A DNA stretch of 64,000 nt from NCBI GenBank assembly GCA_036676475.1, contig JAKFCU010000112.1:1-64000 (forward strand). The letters are read 5' to 3'. This DNA comes from LC029 sp036676475. Lineage in GTDB: Bacteria; Bacillota; Bacilli; Aneurinibacillales; RAOX-1. A program made the translations under genes and the position numbers. The notes under the pieces are model-generated. The model made no database searches. It saw only the letters and a list, made by a program, of their open reading frames with translations, and had not been told where the DNA came from. Numbering within the stretch: the stretch's first letter is position 1; every line of letters starts with the position of its first letter. Positions 1-7,715 of the stretch are shown here, piece after piece.

Positions 1-50
1 TTGAATCATCGTACCCACCCACATTAATTTGATACTTTGATTATACAGAA

Positions 51-95
51 AAAAAAGGTATACTCTCCTCACTAATTGAGGGAATATACCTTTTT
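51..95. terminator. Bidirectional hairpin terminator
   Basis: Arms A-rich GGTATA...CTC and GAG...TATACC enclose a short loop, with an A run before and a T run after, so it can stop transcription from either side. It lies about 60 bases beyond the stop of the small minus-strand gene that follows and most likely ends that transcript. Confidence 0.7.
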
Positions 96-155
96 ACTTT
101 AAGGAGACTTTTTCAGTGGCCTCATGTAAAGTGGGTACCTTTTGATTTGAGTCAG

Positions 156-401
156 TTATATAATCCCATCAAATAATCCAAAGAAGAATAAAAGGGGAAA
201 CAGGAAGAAAAATGATCCTAACTGTTGTGTTCTACCATTCCTCGTTATACTGCTCGCTTTGAATACAACTTTATTTCCTCTGATTCCATGCACCGATCCA
301 CGCAATGTTTGACCATTTGAGAGTCTAATAGTGAAAGTTTTACCTTTCATTTTTAATATTTGTGATCTGACCTTTTCAGATTTATTGTGAGATAACTTCA
401 T
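156..401 (-). CDS. Small protein with an Sm/SH3-like barrel and hydrophobic tail
   Basis: 81 residues of unknown function. Residues 18-52 (KGKTFTIRLSNGQTLRGSVHG and the following strand) have the alternating pattern of a small beta-barrel of the kind seen in many short Bacillus proteins that read 'V.V.T.DGQ...G.V..V'. The last 20 residues are almost all Phe, Leu and Pro, like the FFLP-rich tails of some small Bacillus surface or spore proteins. An AAAGGTGG ribosome site lies 6 bases before the ATG. It stands alone between a terminator and the long regulatory leader of the sigma-factor operon. The role as a spore or surface protein is only a guess from the tail composition. Confidence 0.6.
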   Translation of the reverse strand: MKLSHNKSEKVRSQILKMKGKTFTIRLSNGQTLRGSVHGIRGNKVVFKASSITRNGRTQQLGSFFFLFPLLFFFGLFDGII

Positions 402-684
402 TTTTTTACCACCTTTCGTGAGTTGATAAGGGTTTTTTAATTTTGAACCCGTCTACTCTATTAAGCTATTCACATTTTAATAGAATGGAATTAGGATGAT
501 GTCATAAAAAAGTAAAAATGATGAAAATAACTAAGCCGGCGGGTGAGCGTGTTGCAGAATCCTGAAAAATCTTATAACTGCCCCTTTATTCCTCACAAAG
601 GGAAATACGGCATATTACTCCTTTGTTTGTTTTCTCTAACCTTCAAATCCTTGTATAATACTGAAAACAACTTTGAAATAGTTT
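402..684. other. Non-coding region upstream of the riboswitch leader
   Basis: No coding sequence is convincing. A TATAAT hexamer sits at 655-660 and could be the -10 of a plus-strand promoter, but no good -35 is visible. The nine bases AATACGGCA at 604-612 are an exact complement of 700-708 in the next hairpin, which may be chance or an alternative leader pairing. Confidence 0.3.
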
Positions 685-712
685 AAATGCGGTAGTGCCT
701 GCCGTATTTTTT
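685..712 (+). terminator. Short hairpin followed by six T
   Basis: TGCGGTAG and CTGCCGTA pair over eight positions (two G-U) around a three-base loop and run straight into TTTTTT. This is a plausible intrinsic terminator or attenuator on the plus strand, about 70 bases before the riboswitch. If the TATAAT near 655 is used, transcripts would meet it first. Confidence 0.45.
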
Positions 713-775
713 CCTAGCTAGTAGACAATAAGTGGATGATAATGGGAAAATAAGGATAGATAAAAACAATAGTAT

Positions 776-863
776 CTTGATAAAGGCAAATACAGTGAAA
801 GCTGTTGACACAAAGCCTCGGGCCTAAGGTATTGGTGAATTCTATTACAGTCGGGTTACCGGG
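776..863 (+). promoter_or_regulatory. Cyclic-di-GMP-I (GEMM-I) riboswitch aptamer
   Basis: The aptamer core is recognisable by its conserved blocks in the right order: AAAGGCAAA, a short hairpin with a GAAA loop (ACAG/CTGT), GACACAAAGCC, CGGGCCTAA, then after a variable arm GGGTTACCG. These match the Vibrio Vc2 GEMM-I aptamer. The base aligned with Vc2 G20 (785) is G, which fits c-di-GMP rather than cGAMP, and the C aligned with Vc2 C92 (859) is present. Downstream are a terminator and an ECF sigma / anti-sigma operon, so the likely output is transcription of that operon. Identification is from motif recognition, not from a covariance search. Confidence 0.9.
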
Positions 864-873
864 TTAAGGAACA

Positions 874-907
874 AGTCATCCTTTATCAAAAGGGGATGAC
901 TATTTTT
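874..907 (+). terminator. Riboswitch expression platform terminator
   Basis: AGTCATCC (874-881) and GGATGACT (894-901) form an eight-pair stem followed by ATTTTT. The ten bases 777-786 at the 5' edge of the aptamer are an exact complement of 880-889, which includes part of this stem's left arm and its loop. The two helices cannot coexist, the usual layout of a transcriptional riboswitch. If ligand favours the long helix around the aptamer the switch would turn the operon on; the direction is inferred. Confidence 0.8.
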
Positions 908-928
908 GTGGGTGGAGAGGTGTTAAGA

Positions 929-1513
929 TTGCGGAAGAGACTGTTGGATAAATTGGGAAAAGGAGATAGTCAATCCGATCGATTGATATTCGAAATGTTT
1001 TATCAGCGAGTGTATTACACGGCCTACTATATCATACAAGATCGTGATCTGGCACAAGATGTGGTGCAAGAAACCTTTATCAAAGCTTTCAAGCATATGC
1101 ATACCGTTCATGATGGGGAGAAATTGGGGGCATGGTTAGCTGCCATTGCTTCCCGTACCGCTATCGATTATCTTAGAAAAATAAAAAGATGGAACGATAT
1201 CGCTACGGAAGACGTCATATTAGATGAACAGCTCTCCAAAAATCATTCGTATACTTCGGATGTTGAAGTCCTAGTGGAAGAAAAGTTTCTAAGAAATCTC
1301 TTACTCCAAGAACTGGACGAGTTTAAACCCGAACATAAACAAGTCTTAATCTTAAGATATCTCCATGATATGAAGTATGAAGAAATTGCGGAAGCTTTAG
1401 ACATTAATGAATCCACCGTCAAAATACGTATCCATCGTGCCAAATTGAAGTTAAAAGAGTTATTAGAAAATCAATCGGACATGAGGGAGATGGTTTACAA
1501 TGCCAAAACATAA
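929..1513 (+). CDS. ECF-type RNA polymerase sigma factor
   Basis: Sigma-70 family, extracytoplasmic function type, 194 residues. Region 2 covers the segment with the LAQDVVQETFIKAF motif (about residues 40-60 from this start) and region 4 the C-terminal helix-turn-helix with YEEIAEALDINESTVKIR. The TTG start is chosen because GGAGAGG lies eight bases before it; the earlier ATG at 896 falls inside the terminator stem and has no usable ribosome site. The gene overlaps the next by 14 bases and is probably co-transcribed and regulated by the partner. Its expression appears to be set by the c-di-GMP riboswitch, so the sigma factor would be an effector of that second messenger. Target promoters are unknown. 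Confidence 0.9.
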   Translation: MRKRLLDKLGKGDSQSDRLIFEMFYQRVYYTAYYIIQDRDLAQDVVQETFIKAFKHMHTVHDGEKLGAWLAAIASRTAIDYLRKIKRWNDIATEDVILDEQLSKNHSYTSDVEVLVEEKFLRNLLLQELDEFKPEHKQVLILRYLHDMKYEEIAEALDINESTVKIRIHRAKLKLKELLENQSDMREMVYNAKT

Positions 1514-2273
1514 AAGAACCAATTTGGATCAAATCGTTCGAGAGTCCCTCCTTGAAAAAATGAATCAGAGTCCTACGCCTCCTCTATCTACTGCTGAAGC
1601 ATGGGAGAAAATGCAAAAACAAATGCAGGGGAGGAATCAAATTGCAAATCGCACTTTGTTTTATCAAAAATCTTGGATGGCTGTAGCTTCCATTCTTTTA
1701 TTATTAGGAACCATAATACTATGGTCCCCGCAGCATAGTTCAGCATTTAGTAAATTGACTGAAATTTCCCAAAAGATTCAACGTTCAATGACTCACCTAT
1801 TTGTAAAAGTAGGAGATTCAAACGGAGGTGAAAACGCTCCTTCTTCCGATGATTTCTCGATTGTTGAAGGATCAGAAGTCACTTCCAAATCGATGAGTCT
1901 CGAAGAAGCACAGAAGGTAACCACTTTTTCGATTATCGTACCTCATCATGTACCTTCTCCATTTGTTTTAAAACAGGTTTCAGTATTAAGAAAAGGAAAT
2001 GAAATGAGTCAAGAAATTTACGTACACTACGAAGAAAATCAGGGAGGATTTATCATTACGGAAAAGCAGATGGAAGATGAGTTTGGTTCGGGGATGATTG
2101 TTGATCATGAAGACACGAAGATCGAGGAACTAAAAATTAACGGTCAAAAAGCTACCTTATTGTTATTTAAGAATGGAATCCTTCAGCTCATTTGGACGAC
2201 ACAGGATCATTATTTTTCAATTGAAGGAAAGTTGACCAAAGAGGAGATTATTCAAATTGCAAAATCCATGTAA
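1500..2273 (+). CDS. Membrane anti-sigma factor with DUF4367-like sensor domain
   Basis: 257 residues. The N-terminal 55 residues are soluble and should lie in the cytosol, a single hydrophobic helix follows (about 60-78, WMAVASILLLLGTIIL), and the rest, rich in beta strands, should lie outside the membrane and resembles DUF4367 domains of Bacillus anti-sigma proteins. There is no HxxxCxxC zinc anti-sigma motif, so binding to the sigma factor would use another fold. GAGGGAGA precedes the ATG and the gene starts inside the sigma gene, implying translational coupling. Function is inferred mainly from position and topology. Confidence 0.75.
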   Translation: MPKHKRTNLDQIVRESLLEKMNQSPTPPLSTAEAWEKMQKQMQGRNQIANRTLFYQKSWMAVASILLLLGTIILWSPQHSSAFSKLTEISQKIQRSMTHLFVKVGDSNGGENAPSSDDFSIVEGSEVTSKSMSLEEAQKVTTFSIIVPHHVPSPFVLKQVSVLRKGNEMSQEIYVHYEENQGGFIITEKQMEDEFGSGMIVDHEDTKIEELKINGQKATLLLFKNGILQLIWTTQDHYFSIEGKLTKEEIIQIAKSM

Positions 2274-2277
2274 ACAG

Positions 2278-2307
2278 CAAGGGATGCCTGAATAAAAGGA
2301 TCCCTTG
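2278..2307. terminator. Hairpin between convergent genes
   Basis: CAAGGGAT and ATCCCTTG form an eight-pair perfect stem with a 14-base loop. There is no strong T run on either strand, so termination strength is uncertain. It lies where the decayed encapsulin reading frame loses its similarity. Confidence 0.4.
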
Positions 2308-2321
2308 GCTGGTTATGCCGT

Positions 2322-2414
2322 CTATATAGATGCCGCTTCAATTACAGCTACATCCAGACGAGCCCAATCTTGCTGGATTAGAGGAGAGTCATGGAATTTA
2401 TTATGTTTTTCCAT
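2322..2414 (-). pseudogene. Truncated encapsulin shell protein, first 30 codons only
   Basis: A 30-residue reading frame with a perfect ribosome site (TAGGAGG, seven bases before ATG). Residues 7-27 contain FHDSPLIQQDWARLD followed by VAVIEAA, which is the characteristic start of encapsulin shell proteins (a segment of the type 'FPDSPLTDQDW..LDE.VIEAAR'). Full shell proteins are about 280 residues; here the frame ends at a stop just after EAAS and no further shell sequence is found downstream. It lies directly after the encapsulin cargo gene, the usual order in IMEF systems. The simplest reading is a deletion that removed the rest of the shell gene; whether the stub is still translated is unknown. 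Confidence 0.75.
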
Positions 2415-2438
2415 TTTATAAAACCTCCTAAAATATAA

Positions 2439-3020
2439 TTATCGTATCCCTTTGAGGCTGCCAACACTTAGCCTCTTGGTTTGCCGGAGAACGGGTGAAG
2501 GTGTCAGATTCGTCAAGGGAACAGAATGACCGTGAGCGGCGGACGCTATATCGTGCTGCTCAGACATTTGGATCGGCGATGACTGGACTACAGACGGAAA
2601 CGTTTCATTTAAACGGCTAAGACTATCCTTGATGGCCATATAATCGGGTTTTGTCTGATCCAATATCGATTGAATCACTTGATTTTGCTCTTCATTAAAG
2701 AAATCGAGCATTGCCAGTTCCAAATGCTCCATAAAATTATGCACCCCAAATTTCACATGATTTATTTCCTGCAGCAGGCTGATAAACTCCCTGCTTGCAG
2801 GATCAATCTGCCCGCTTTCAATGAAGCTTTGCAATTTCGGGATAAATTGATTCAGTTCATTCATCCGGTATTCTTCCTCTTCGAACATATGGTGTGCAAG
2901 CATTCGTTTAGGCTCGTTGTTAACGTTGTTGATGAAGGGAGTAAGCATATTCATAAGAACTTGAACATTCTCCCGGGCTTGGTTAAATATCGAATGAAGT
3001 TGGGATAAATCCTGGATCAT
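2439..3020 (-). CDS. IMEF encapsulin cargo (iron-mineralising ferritin-like protein)
   Basis: Ferritin-like helical protein of the IMEF family, which oxidises and stores iron inside encapsulin shells. From this start it aligns by eye with the Quasibacillus thermotolerans cargo: helix 1, then LAHHMFEEEEYR with the four Glu at about 47-50, then INHVKFGVHNFMEHLELA. The C-terminal 12 residues contain LSVGSLKG, a cargo-loading peptide of the LTVGSL type. Met15 of the longer frame is chosen as the start because AAAGGAGGA lies just before it inside the extension and the homologue begins there. The neighbouring shell gene is only a stub, so this cargo is orphaned unless another shell exists elsewhere. 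Confidence 0.88.
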   Translation of the reverse strand: MIQDLSQLHSIFNQARENVQVLMNMLTPFINNVNNEPKRMLAHHMFEEEEYRMNELNQFIPKLQSFIESGQIDPASREFISLLQEINHVKFGVHNFMEHLELAMLDFFNEEQNQVIQSILDQTKPDYMAIKDSLSRLNETFPSVVQSSPIQMSEQHDIASAAHGHSVPLTNLTPSPVLRQTKRLSVGSLKGIR

Positions 3021-3171
3021 AAGTCTCAAATCCTCCTTTGTGTGGTGGTAATTTCCACCCAACTTATAATGTACTATACTTGCAATATTTTGGACAATCT
3101 AGTGAATTTTTAAACAACTCTTTTCATATATTATTTTCATACTCTATTTACCGCTATCCTCAAAAATGGAG

Positions 3172-3205
3172 AAAAAAAGGTTGACGACATTATTAGTCGT
3201 CAACC
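3172..3205 (-). terminator. Intrinsic terminator of the roc operon
   Basis: GGTTGACGAC and GTCGTCAACC form a perfect ten-pair stem with a seven-base loop, followed on the minus strand by seven T. It ends the rocD-rocG-rocA(relic) transcript. Confidence 0.85.
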
Positions 3206-3219
3206 CTGTTACAGGTTTA

Positions 3220-3456
3220 TTAATTGTTTATCGGTGCTAATCGTTCAAACTTTTCTTTACCCCTGTCTTCCAGCAAACCGCTTTCTAGCTTTTTCGTAAG
3301 CTCTGCTACTCTCTCTACCACTTGTTCATAGACCAATTATACGATCACAGCAGATGCTGCTTCTAGATCAGCTGTTTCATCGACGGCAATTGCATTTTAC
3401 CCGCCCATTTCCGCAGTTACACGCTTAATCCAGATCTGGCCTTCCGCTGGTTGGGC
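3220..3456 (-). pseudogene. rocA: Remnant of 1-pyrroline-5-carboxylate dehydrogenase
   Basis: One continuous frame with two internal TAA stops carries clear RocA/PutA aldehyde dehydrogenase sequence: GQIWIKRVTAEMGG, stop, NAIAVDETADLEAASAVIV, stop, then VYEQVVERVAELTKKLESG. In intact enzymes the first stop position is Lys (AAA to TAA is one change). Between the second stop and VYEQ the roughly 20 residues that hold GF.GQKCSA with the catalytic Cys are missing, and the N-terminal and C-terminal domains are gone. It begins 11 bases after the rocG stop, so the ancestral order was rocD-rocG-rocA. Dead without doubt; a functional paralogue may exist elsewhere. Confidence 0.85.
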
Positions 3457-3467
3457 TGCTTAGCTTG

Positions 3468-4757
3468 TTAAACCCAGCCTCTCCATTTGGAGGCTTCTGC
3501 CATCCTTCTCAAGCCGACAATATAGGCAGCCAATCTCATATTGACTTTTCGTTGTTGGGAGGTTTGATGAACATTGTGGAAAGATCTCACAAGAATCTTT
3601 TCCAGTTTTTCATTCACTTCATCCTCCGACCAGTAATAACCCTGATTATTTTGCACCCACTCGAAATAGGAAACGACGACCCCTCCAGCACTAGCCAGTA
3701 CATCAGGGACGATCAGAATTCCTCTTTCGGTTAGAATTTGTGTGGCCTTTAGTGTGGTTGGGCCATTCGCCGCCTCAACCAATATTTTCGCCTTAATATC
3801 CGCTGCATTCTCTTCGGTAATTTGATTTTCAATTGCGGCAGGTACTAAAATATCACAATCCTGAATCAACAGCTCTTTATTGCTAATTTTATTGTCAAAA
3901 AGATTGGTCACTGTTCCAAAGGAATCGCGCTTGTCTAATAGATAGTCAATATCCAATCCATCCGGATCATATAAAGCGCCATAGGCATCTGAAATCCCTA
4001 CAACTTTTGCGCCTGCATCATAGAGGAATTTAGAGAGAAAGCTGCCTGCGTTTCCAAATCCTTGGATGATGACTCTTGCTCCCTTCAGCGGAATGCCAAC
4101 CACCTTCGCCGCTTCTTCCATAACGATGGTGACCCCTTTTGCCGTCGAAGACTCTCTGCCTACCGAGCCGCCTAAAACTAATGGCTTGCCCGTAATAAAC
4201 CCAGGAGAATCAAACTCCCGAATGATGCTGTACTCATCCATCATCCAAGCCATGATTTGGGAATTGGTAAAGACATCAGGAGCAGGAATATCCTTAGTTG
4301 GTCCCACAATTTGACTCACAGCTCGCACATATCCACGGCTTAAGCGCTCCAATTCAGGGAAGGACATGGAGCGGGGATCGCATTGAATCCCCCCTTTTCC
4401 TCCGCCATAAGGAAGATCAGTAATCCCGCACTTAATGCTCATCCACATAGATAAAGCCTTTACTTCTTCCTCAGAAACCTCGGGATGGAAACGAATTCCT
4501 CCTTTGGTTGGTCCTACTGAATCATTATGCTGAGCACGCCAGCCTGTAAACACCTGTGTCGAGCCATTATCCATACGGATGGGGATGCGCACGGTTAAGA
4601 TGCGTAATGGCTCCTTAAGCAGCTCATAAACAGGTTGTTCGTAACCCATTTGATCCAAAGCCTCTTTAATCACTTGCTGTGTTCTAGTAAATACGTCAAG
4701 ATTTTCTTTCTCTTCTGTCTCTTGCTTACTTTTTAACTCTTCCTCTAGAAGACTCAT
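3468..4757 (-). CDS. rocG: Glutamate dehydrogenase
   Basis: 429 residues, usual length for the hexameric Bacillus enzymes (RocG/GudB). It converts glutamate to 2-oxoglutarate and ammonium with NAD. The substrate domain contains PYGGGKGGI with the catalytic Lys region, and the nucleotide domain has the GFGNAG motif. The ATG is preferred to the GTG three codons earlier because AGAGGTG then sits seven bases upstream. It follows rocD by 19 bases and so feeds the ornithine-to-glutamate route into the citrate cycle. GudB is very similar; the symbol is taken from the roc context. Confidence 0.92.
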   Translation of the reverse strand: MSLLEEELKSKQETEEKENLDVFTRTQQVIKEALDQMGYEQPVYELLKEPLRILTVRIPIRMDNGSTQVFTGWRAQHNDSVGPTKGGIRFHPEVSEEEVKALSMWMSIKCGITDLPYGGGKGGIQCDPRSMSFPELERLSRGYVRAVSQIVGPTKDIPAPDVFTNSQIMAWMMDEYSIIREFDSPGFITGKPLVLGGSVGRESSTAKGVTIVMEEAAKVVGIPLKGARVIIQGFGNAGSFLSKFLYDAGAKVVGISDAYGALYDPDGLDIDYLLDKRDSFGTVTNLFDNKISNKELLIQDCDILVPAAIENQITEENAADIKAKILVEAANGPTTLKATQILTERGILIVPDVLASAGGVVVSYFEWVQNNQGYYWSEDEVNEKLEKILVRSFHNVHQTSQQRKVNMRLAAYIVGLRRMAEASKWRGWV

Positions 4758-4776
4758 GTTTTCCACCTCTTATAGT

Positions 4777-5988
4777 TTAAGCTTTGGCTTGCTGTTTGAC
4801 TTCTAGTACCTGTTTAATCCGCTCGATGGCCCAATCTAAATCTTCTTTGGAAATATTGAGCGGAGGAGCAAAACGAATCGTCGTTTCATGTGTTTCCTTG
4901 CAAAGCAAGCCTCTTCCCTTTAACTCTTCGCAGAAAGGTCTAGCCTTCGTATTTAACTCAACCCCGATAAACATTCCTCTGCCTCGTATATCTGTTATCC
5001 CTGGATTATCGATTTTCTTAAGCTCATCTTTGAAATATTGACCCATTTCTAGAGAACGAGCCACTAAATTTTCTTCCTCTAACACTTCTAGAGCAGCAAT
5101 GGCAACAGCACATGCTAATGGATTTCCTCCGAAGGTGGAGCCATGAGACCCTGGGTTAAATACACCTAAGATGTCGGAATTTGCCGCAATAGCCGAAATC
5201 GGGATTACTCCTCCGCCTAGCGCCTTACCCATGATATACATATCCGGCTTCACGCTTTCCCAATCACAAGCAAAGGTCTTTCCGGTACGTCCAAATCCGG
5301 TTTGAATTTCATCCGCAACAAACAGTACGTTACTTTCCTTACACAACTCATATGCACCTTTTAGGAATCCTTCCGTTGGGATTTTGATTCCTGCTTCCCC
5401 TTGAATGGGCTCTACTAAGAAAGCGGCTGTATTAGGAGTAATCGCTTGTTTCAGGGCTTCTACATCACCATAAGGAATAATCTTAAATCCAGGAGTGAAT
5501 GGACCAAATCCACGCTTGTATTCTTCCTCAGAGGAGAATGAGGTGATGGTCGTCGTTCTTCCATGGAAATTTCCTTCGCACACGATGATTTCCGCTTGGT
5601 TTTCAGGCACCTTTTTCACATCGTAGGCCCAGCGTCTTACCGCTTTAATCGCTGTTTCAACCGCCTCAGCCCCTGTATTCATTGGCAAAACCATGCTCTT
5701 GCCTGTTATCCGGGAAATCTTTTCATAAAATTCTCCCAATCGTTCATTATGAAAGGCCCGGGAAGTTAGCGTTACACGATCAGCTTGATCCTTCAGGGCT
5801 TGTATAATTTTCGGATGCCGGTGTCCTTGATTTAAGGCCGAGTAGGCGCTTAACATATCCATGTAGCGGTTTCCTTCCGGATCCTCTACCCAAACCCCTT
5901 CCCCTTTGGCAATTACGATCGGTAGTGGATGATAGTTGTGGGCTCCAAACTGCTCGGTTTTATCAATGATAGACTTTGACTGACTCAT
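4777..5988 (-). CDS. rocD: Ornithine aminotransferase
   Basis: 403 residues, class III PLP aminotransferase that moves the delta-amino group of ornithine to 2-oxoglutarate, giving glutamate semialdehyde. The PLP Lys lies in MGKALGGGVIP, and the cofactor segment VADEIQTGFGRTGK is intact. GGGAGGAA lies seven bases before the ATG. It is the first gene of the roc operon and faces rocR across a 240-base region with a sigma-54 promoter. The next enzyme of the pathway (RocA) is a relic here, so the product would need another dehydrogenase. Confidence 0.95.
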   Translation of the reverse strand: MSQSKSIIDKTEQFGAHNYHPLPIVIAKGEGVWVEDPEGNRYMDMLSAYSALNQGHRHPKIIQALKDQADRVTLTSRAFHNERLGEFYEKISRITGKSMVLPMNTGAEAVETAIKAVRRWAYDVKKVPENQAEIIVCEGNFHGRTTTITSFSSEEEYKRGFGPFTPGFKIIPYGDVEALKQAITPNTAAFLVEPIQGEAGIKIPTEGFLKGAYELCKESNVLFVADEIQTGFGRTGKTFACDWESVKPDMYIMGKALGGGVIPISAIAANSDILGVFNPGSHGSTFGGNPLACAVAIAALEVLEEENLVARSLEMGQYFKDELKKIDNPGITDIRGRGMFIGVELNTKARPFCEELKGRGLLCKETHETTIRFAPPLNISKEDLDWAIERIKQVLEVKQQAKA

Positions 5989-6063
5989 TCCTTCATTCCT
6001 CCCTTCATCTATGCAAAAACTATTTCTGTTCTCAATTGTTATACGCTTCCAAATGTTAGTATA

Positions 6064-6079
6064 TGCAATTATAATACCA
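6064..6079 (-). promoter_or_regulatory. Sigma-54 (-24/-12) promoter of rocD
   Basis: On the minus strand TGGTATTATAATTGCA carries the GG and GC doublets ten bases apart, as required for sigma-54, and TTGCA matches the -12 box. It lies about 75 bases before the rocD start and next to the gene for a sigma-54 activator. Confidence 0.75.
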
Positions 6080-6123
6080 AAGTCTCAATGCCATATTTCT
6101 CAACATTAATTCAATCATTTCGC

Positions 6124-6182
6124 TGCAAAAAAATAATGCATTGCAACCATATTTTGCACATTCTAGCAATATTATTTTGCAT
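6124..6182. promoter_or_regulatory. Probable RocR activator sites
   Basis: TGCA occurs four times here, twice joined to A or T runs (TGCAAAAA, ATTTTGCA), giving two loosely palindromic units like the upstream activating sequences bound by RocR in Bacillus. They lie 45-100 bases upstream of the sigma-54 promoter, the right side and distance for an enhancer. The assignment is by position and resemblance. Confidence 0.5.
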
Positions 6183-6228
6183 ATCCTCCAAAGATGATAC
6201 AATCAGATTGCAGAAAGGCGGGATCCTT

Positions 6229-7632
6229 ATGAGCACAGAGCAGCGAAAAACCTCTCCTAAGATTTATGAGTTAATATTAGATGAACTGAACGAAGGTGTA
6301 CATGTCGTGGATGAACACGGGGCCTCCATTATCTATAATCGCAAAATGGCAGATATTGAATCCATGAGTAAGGAAGAAGTCTTAAACAAACCATTGCTCG
6401 GTGTTTTTCACTTCCCAGAAAATCAAGACAGCACTCTCCTTAAAGCTTTGCGGGAAGGAAAAAGTGCAAAAAATATTAAACAAACGTACTTTAACGATAA
6501 AGGTAAAGAAATCACAACGATTACCCATACATTCCCTATTATTGATGAACAGGATCAGATTATAGGAGCCATCGAAATCGCCAGCGATGTCACAAAAATG
6601 GAACGGGTTCTCCGGGATAGTTTAGAGAAAGGACAAGTAAAATATACTTTTGATAGCATGATCGGAGAAAGCCCCGCAATTATGGAAGTGATTCACAATG
6701 CGATGCGTGCATCCCGAACCTCCTCCTCCGTTTTGATAATCGGGGAAACCGGAACAGGGAAGGAGCTGTTTGCACAGAGCATTCATCATGCCAGCAAACG
6801 CTCGGCTGGTCCCTTCATCTCTCAAAACTGTGCCGCTTTACCCGACAGTTTAATTGAAGGACTACTCTTTGGAACCATGAAGGGGGCCTTTACAGGGGCG
6901 ATTGAAAGGCCTGGTCTATTTGAGCAAGCAGAAGGTGGCACCCTGTTTTTAGATGAAATGAACTCCTTAAGTCTTTCTTTGCAAGCCAAGCTGCTTCGAG
7001 CTCTCCAAGAAAAAACGATACGTCGGATCGGAGATACTAAGGACCGGTCCATTGATGCGCGGATTATTGCTGCCATGAATGAGGATCCTTTTGAAGCAAT
7101 ATCAGAAAATCGGATGAGAAAGGATTTATTCTACCGGTTAGGTGTGGTGACTCTGTTTATTCCTCCTCTTCGGGAGCGCCAAGAAGATATTTTTCTATTG
7201 GCAGATCATTTTATCCGAAAATACAATCGACTGTTTCAGCTGAATATTACGGAACTAGATCCCCAGGTTAGGCAATTTTTTTACACTTATGATTGGCCCG
7301 GAAATATACGTGAGCTGCAGCACATCATTGAAGGATCCATGAACCTGATTAATGAAGAAACCATTATTCAATATTCCCACCTTCCGGTTCATCATCTTCT
7401 ACGCAAAAACAAAATCAGGAAAGAGGCTCTCACCCCTCCCCCACTCGAACCGTTAATTGAAGTATCTTATGGACAAACAAAAGATCTGAAATCACAAGTA
7501 GATGCATTTGAAAGATACTATATTAATAAAATACTTGAAAAGAATCAGGGTAACATCTCTAAAGCCGCGCTGGAGCTTGGCTTAAGTCGCCAAAGTTTGC
7601 AATACCGGTTGCGGAAATATAAAGAAAGTTAA
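6229..7632 (+). CDS. rocR: Sigma-54-dependent activator of arginine/ornithine catabolism
   Basis: 467 residues from an ATG with AAAGGCGGG upstream; the longer frame would start within the divergent control region. N-terminal PAS domain (about 15-125), then AAA+ domain with Walker A GETGTGKELFAQ, the sigma-54 contact loop GAFTGA, and Walker B GGTLFLDEMN. The C-terminus has a Fis-type helix-turn-helix (ISKAALELGLSRQSLQYRLR). RocR of Bacillus senses ornithine or citrulline and activates roc promoters. Divergence from rocD and the sigma-54 promoter between them support the name; other PAS-type activators have the same domain order. Confidence 0.88.
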   Translation: MSTEQRKTSPKIYELILDELNEGVHVVDEHGASIIYNRKMADIESMSKEEVLNKPLLGVFHFPENQDSTLLKALREGKSAKNIKQTYFNDKGKEITTITHTFPIIDEQDQIIGAIEIASDVTKMERVLRDSLEKGQVKYTFDSMIGESPAIMEVIHNAMRASRTSSSVLIIGETGTGKELFAQSIHHASKRSAGPFISQNCAALPDSLIEGLLFGTMKGAFTGAIERPGLFEQAEGGTLFLDEMNSLSLSLQAKLLRALQEKTIRRIGDTKDRSIDARIIAAMNEDPFEAISENRMRKDLFYRLGVVTLFIPPLRERQEDIFLLADHFIRKYNRLFQLNITELDPQVRQFFYTYDWPGNIRELQHIIEGSMNLINEETIIQYSHLPVHHLLRKNKIRKEALTPPPLEPLIEVSYGQTKDLKSQVDAFERYYINKILEKNQGNISKAALELGLSRQSLQYRLRKYKES

Positions 7633-7715
7633 GCGACACTTTTATTACTGTCACTCCCCCTTTTTCTTATTGTTCATATACTGGTATGAACAGACTGGAT
7701 GGTAAGGTGATTCCT

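Noticed and set aside
896..928. ATG start of the sigma factor at 896
   Set aside because: It lies in the right arm of the riboswitch terminator with no spaced ribosome site; the TTG at 929 has GGAGAGG eight bases before it.
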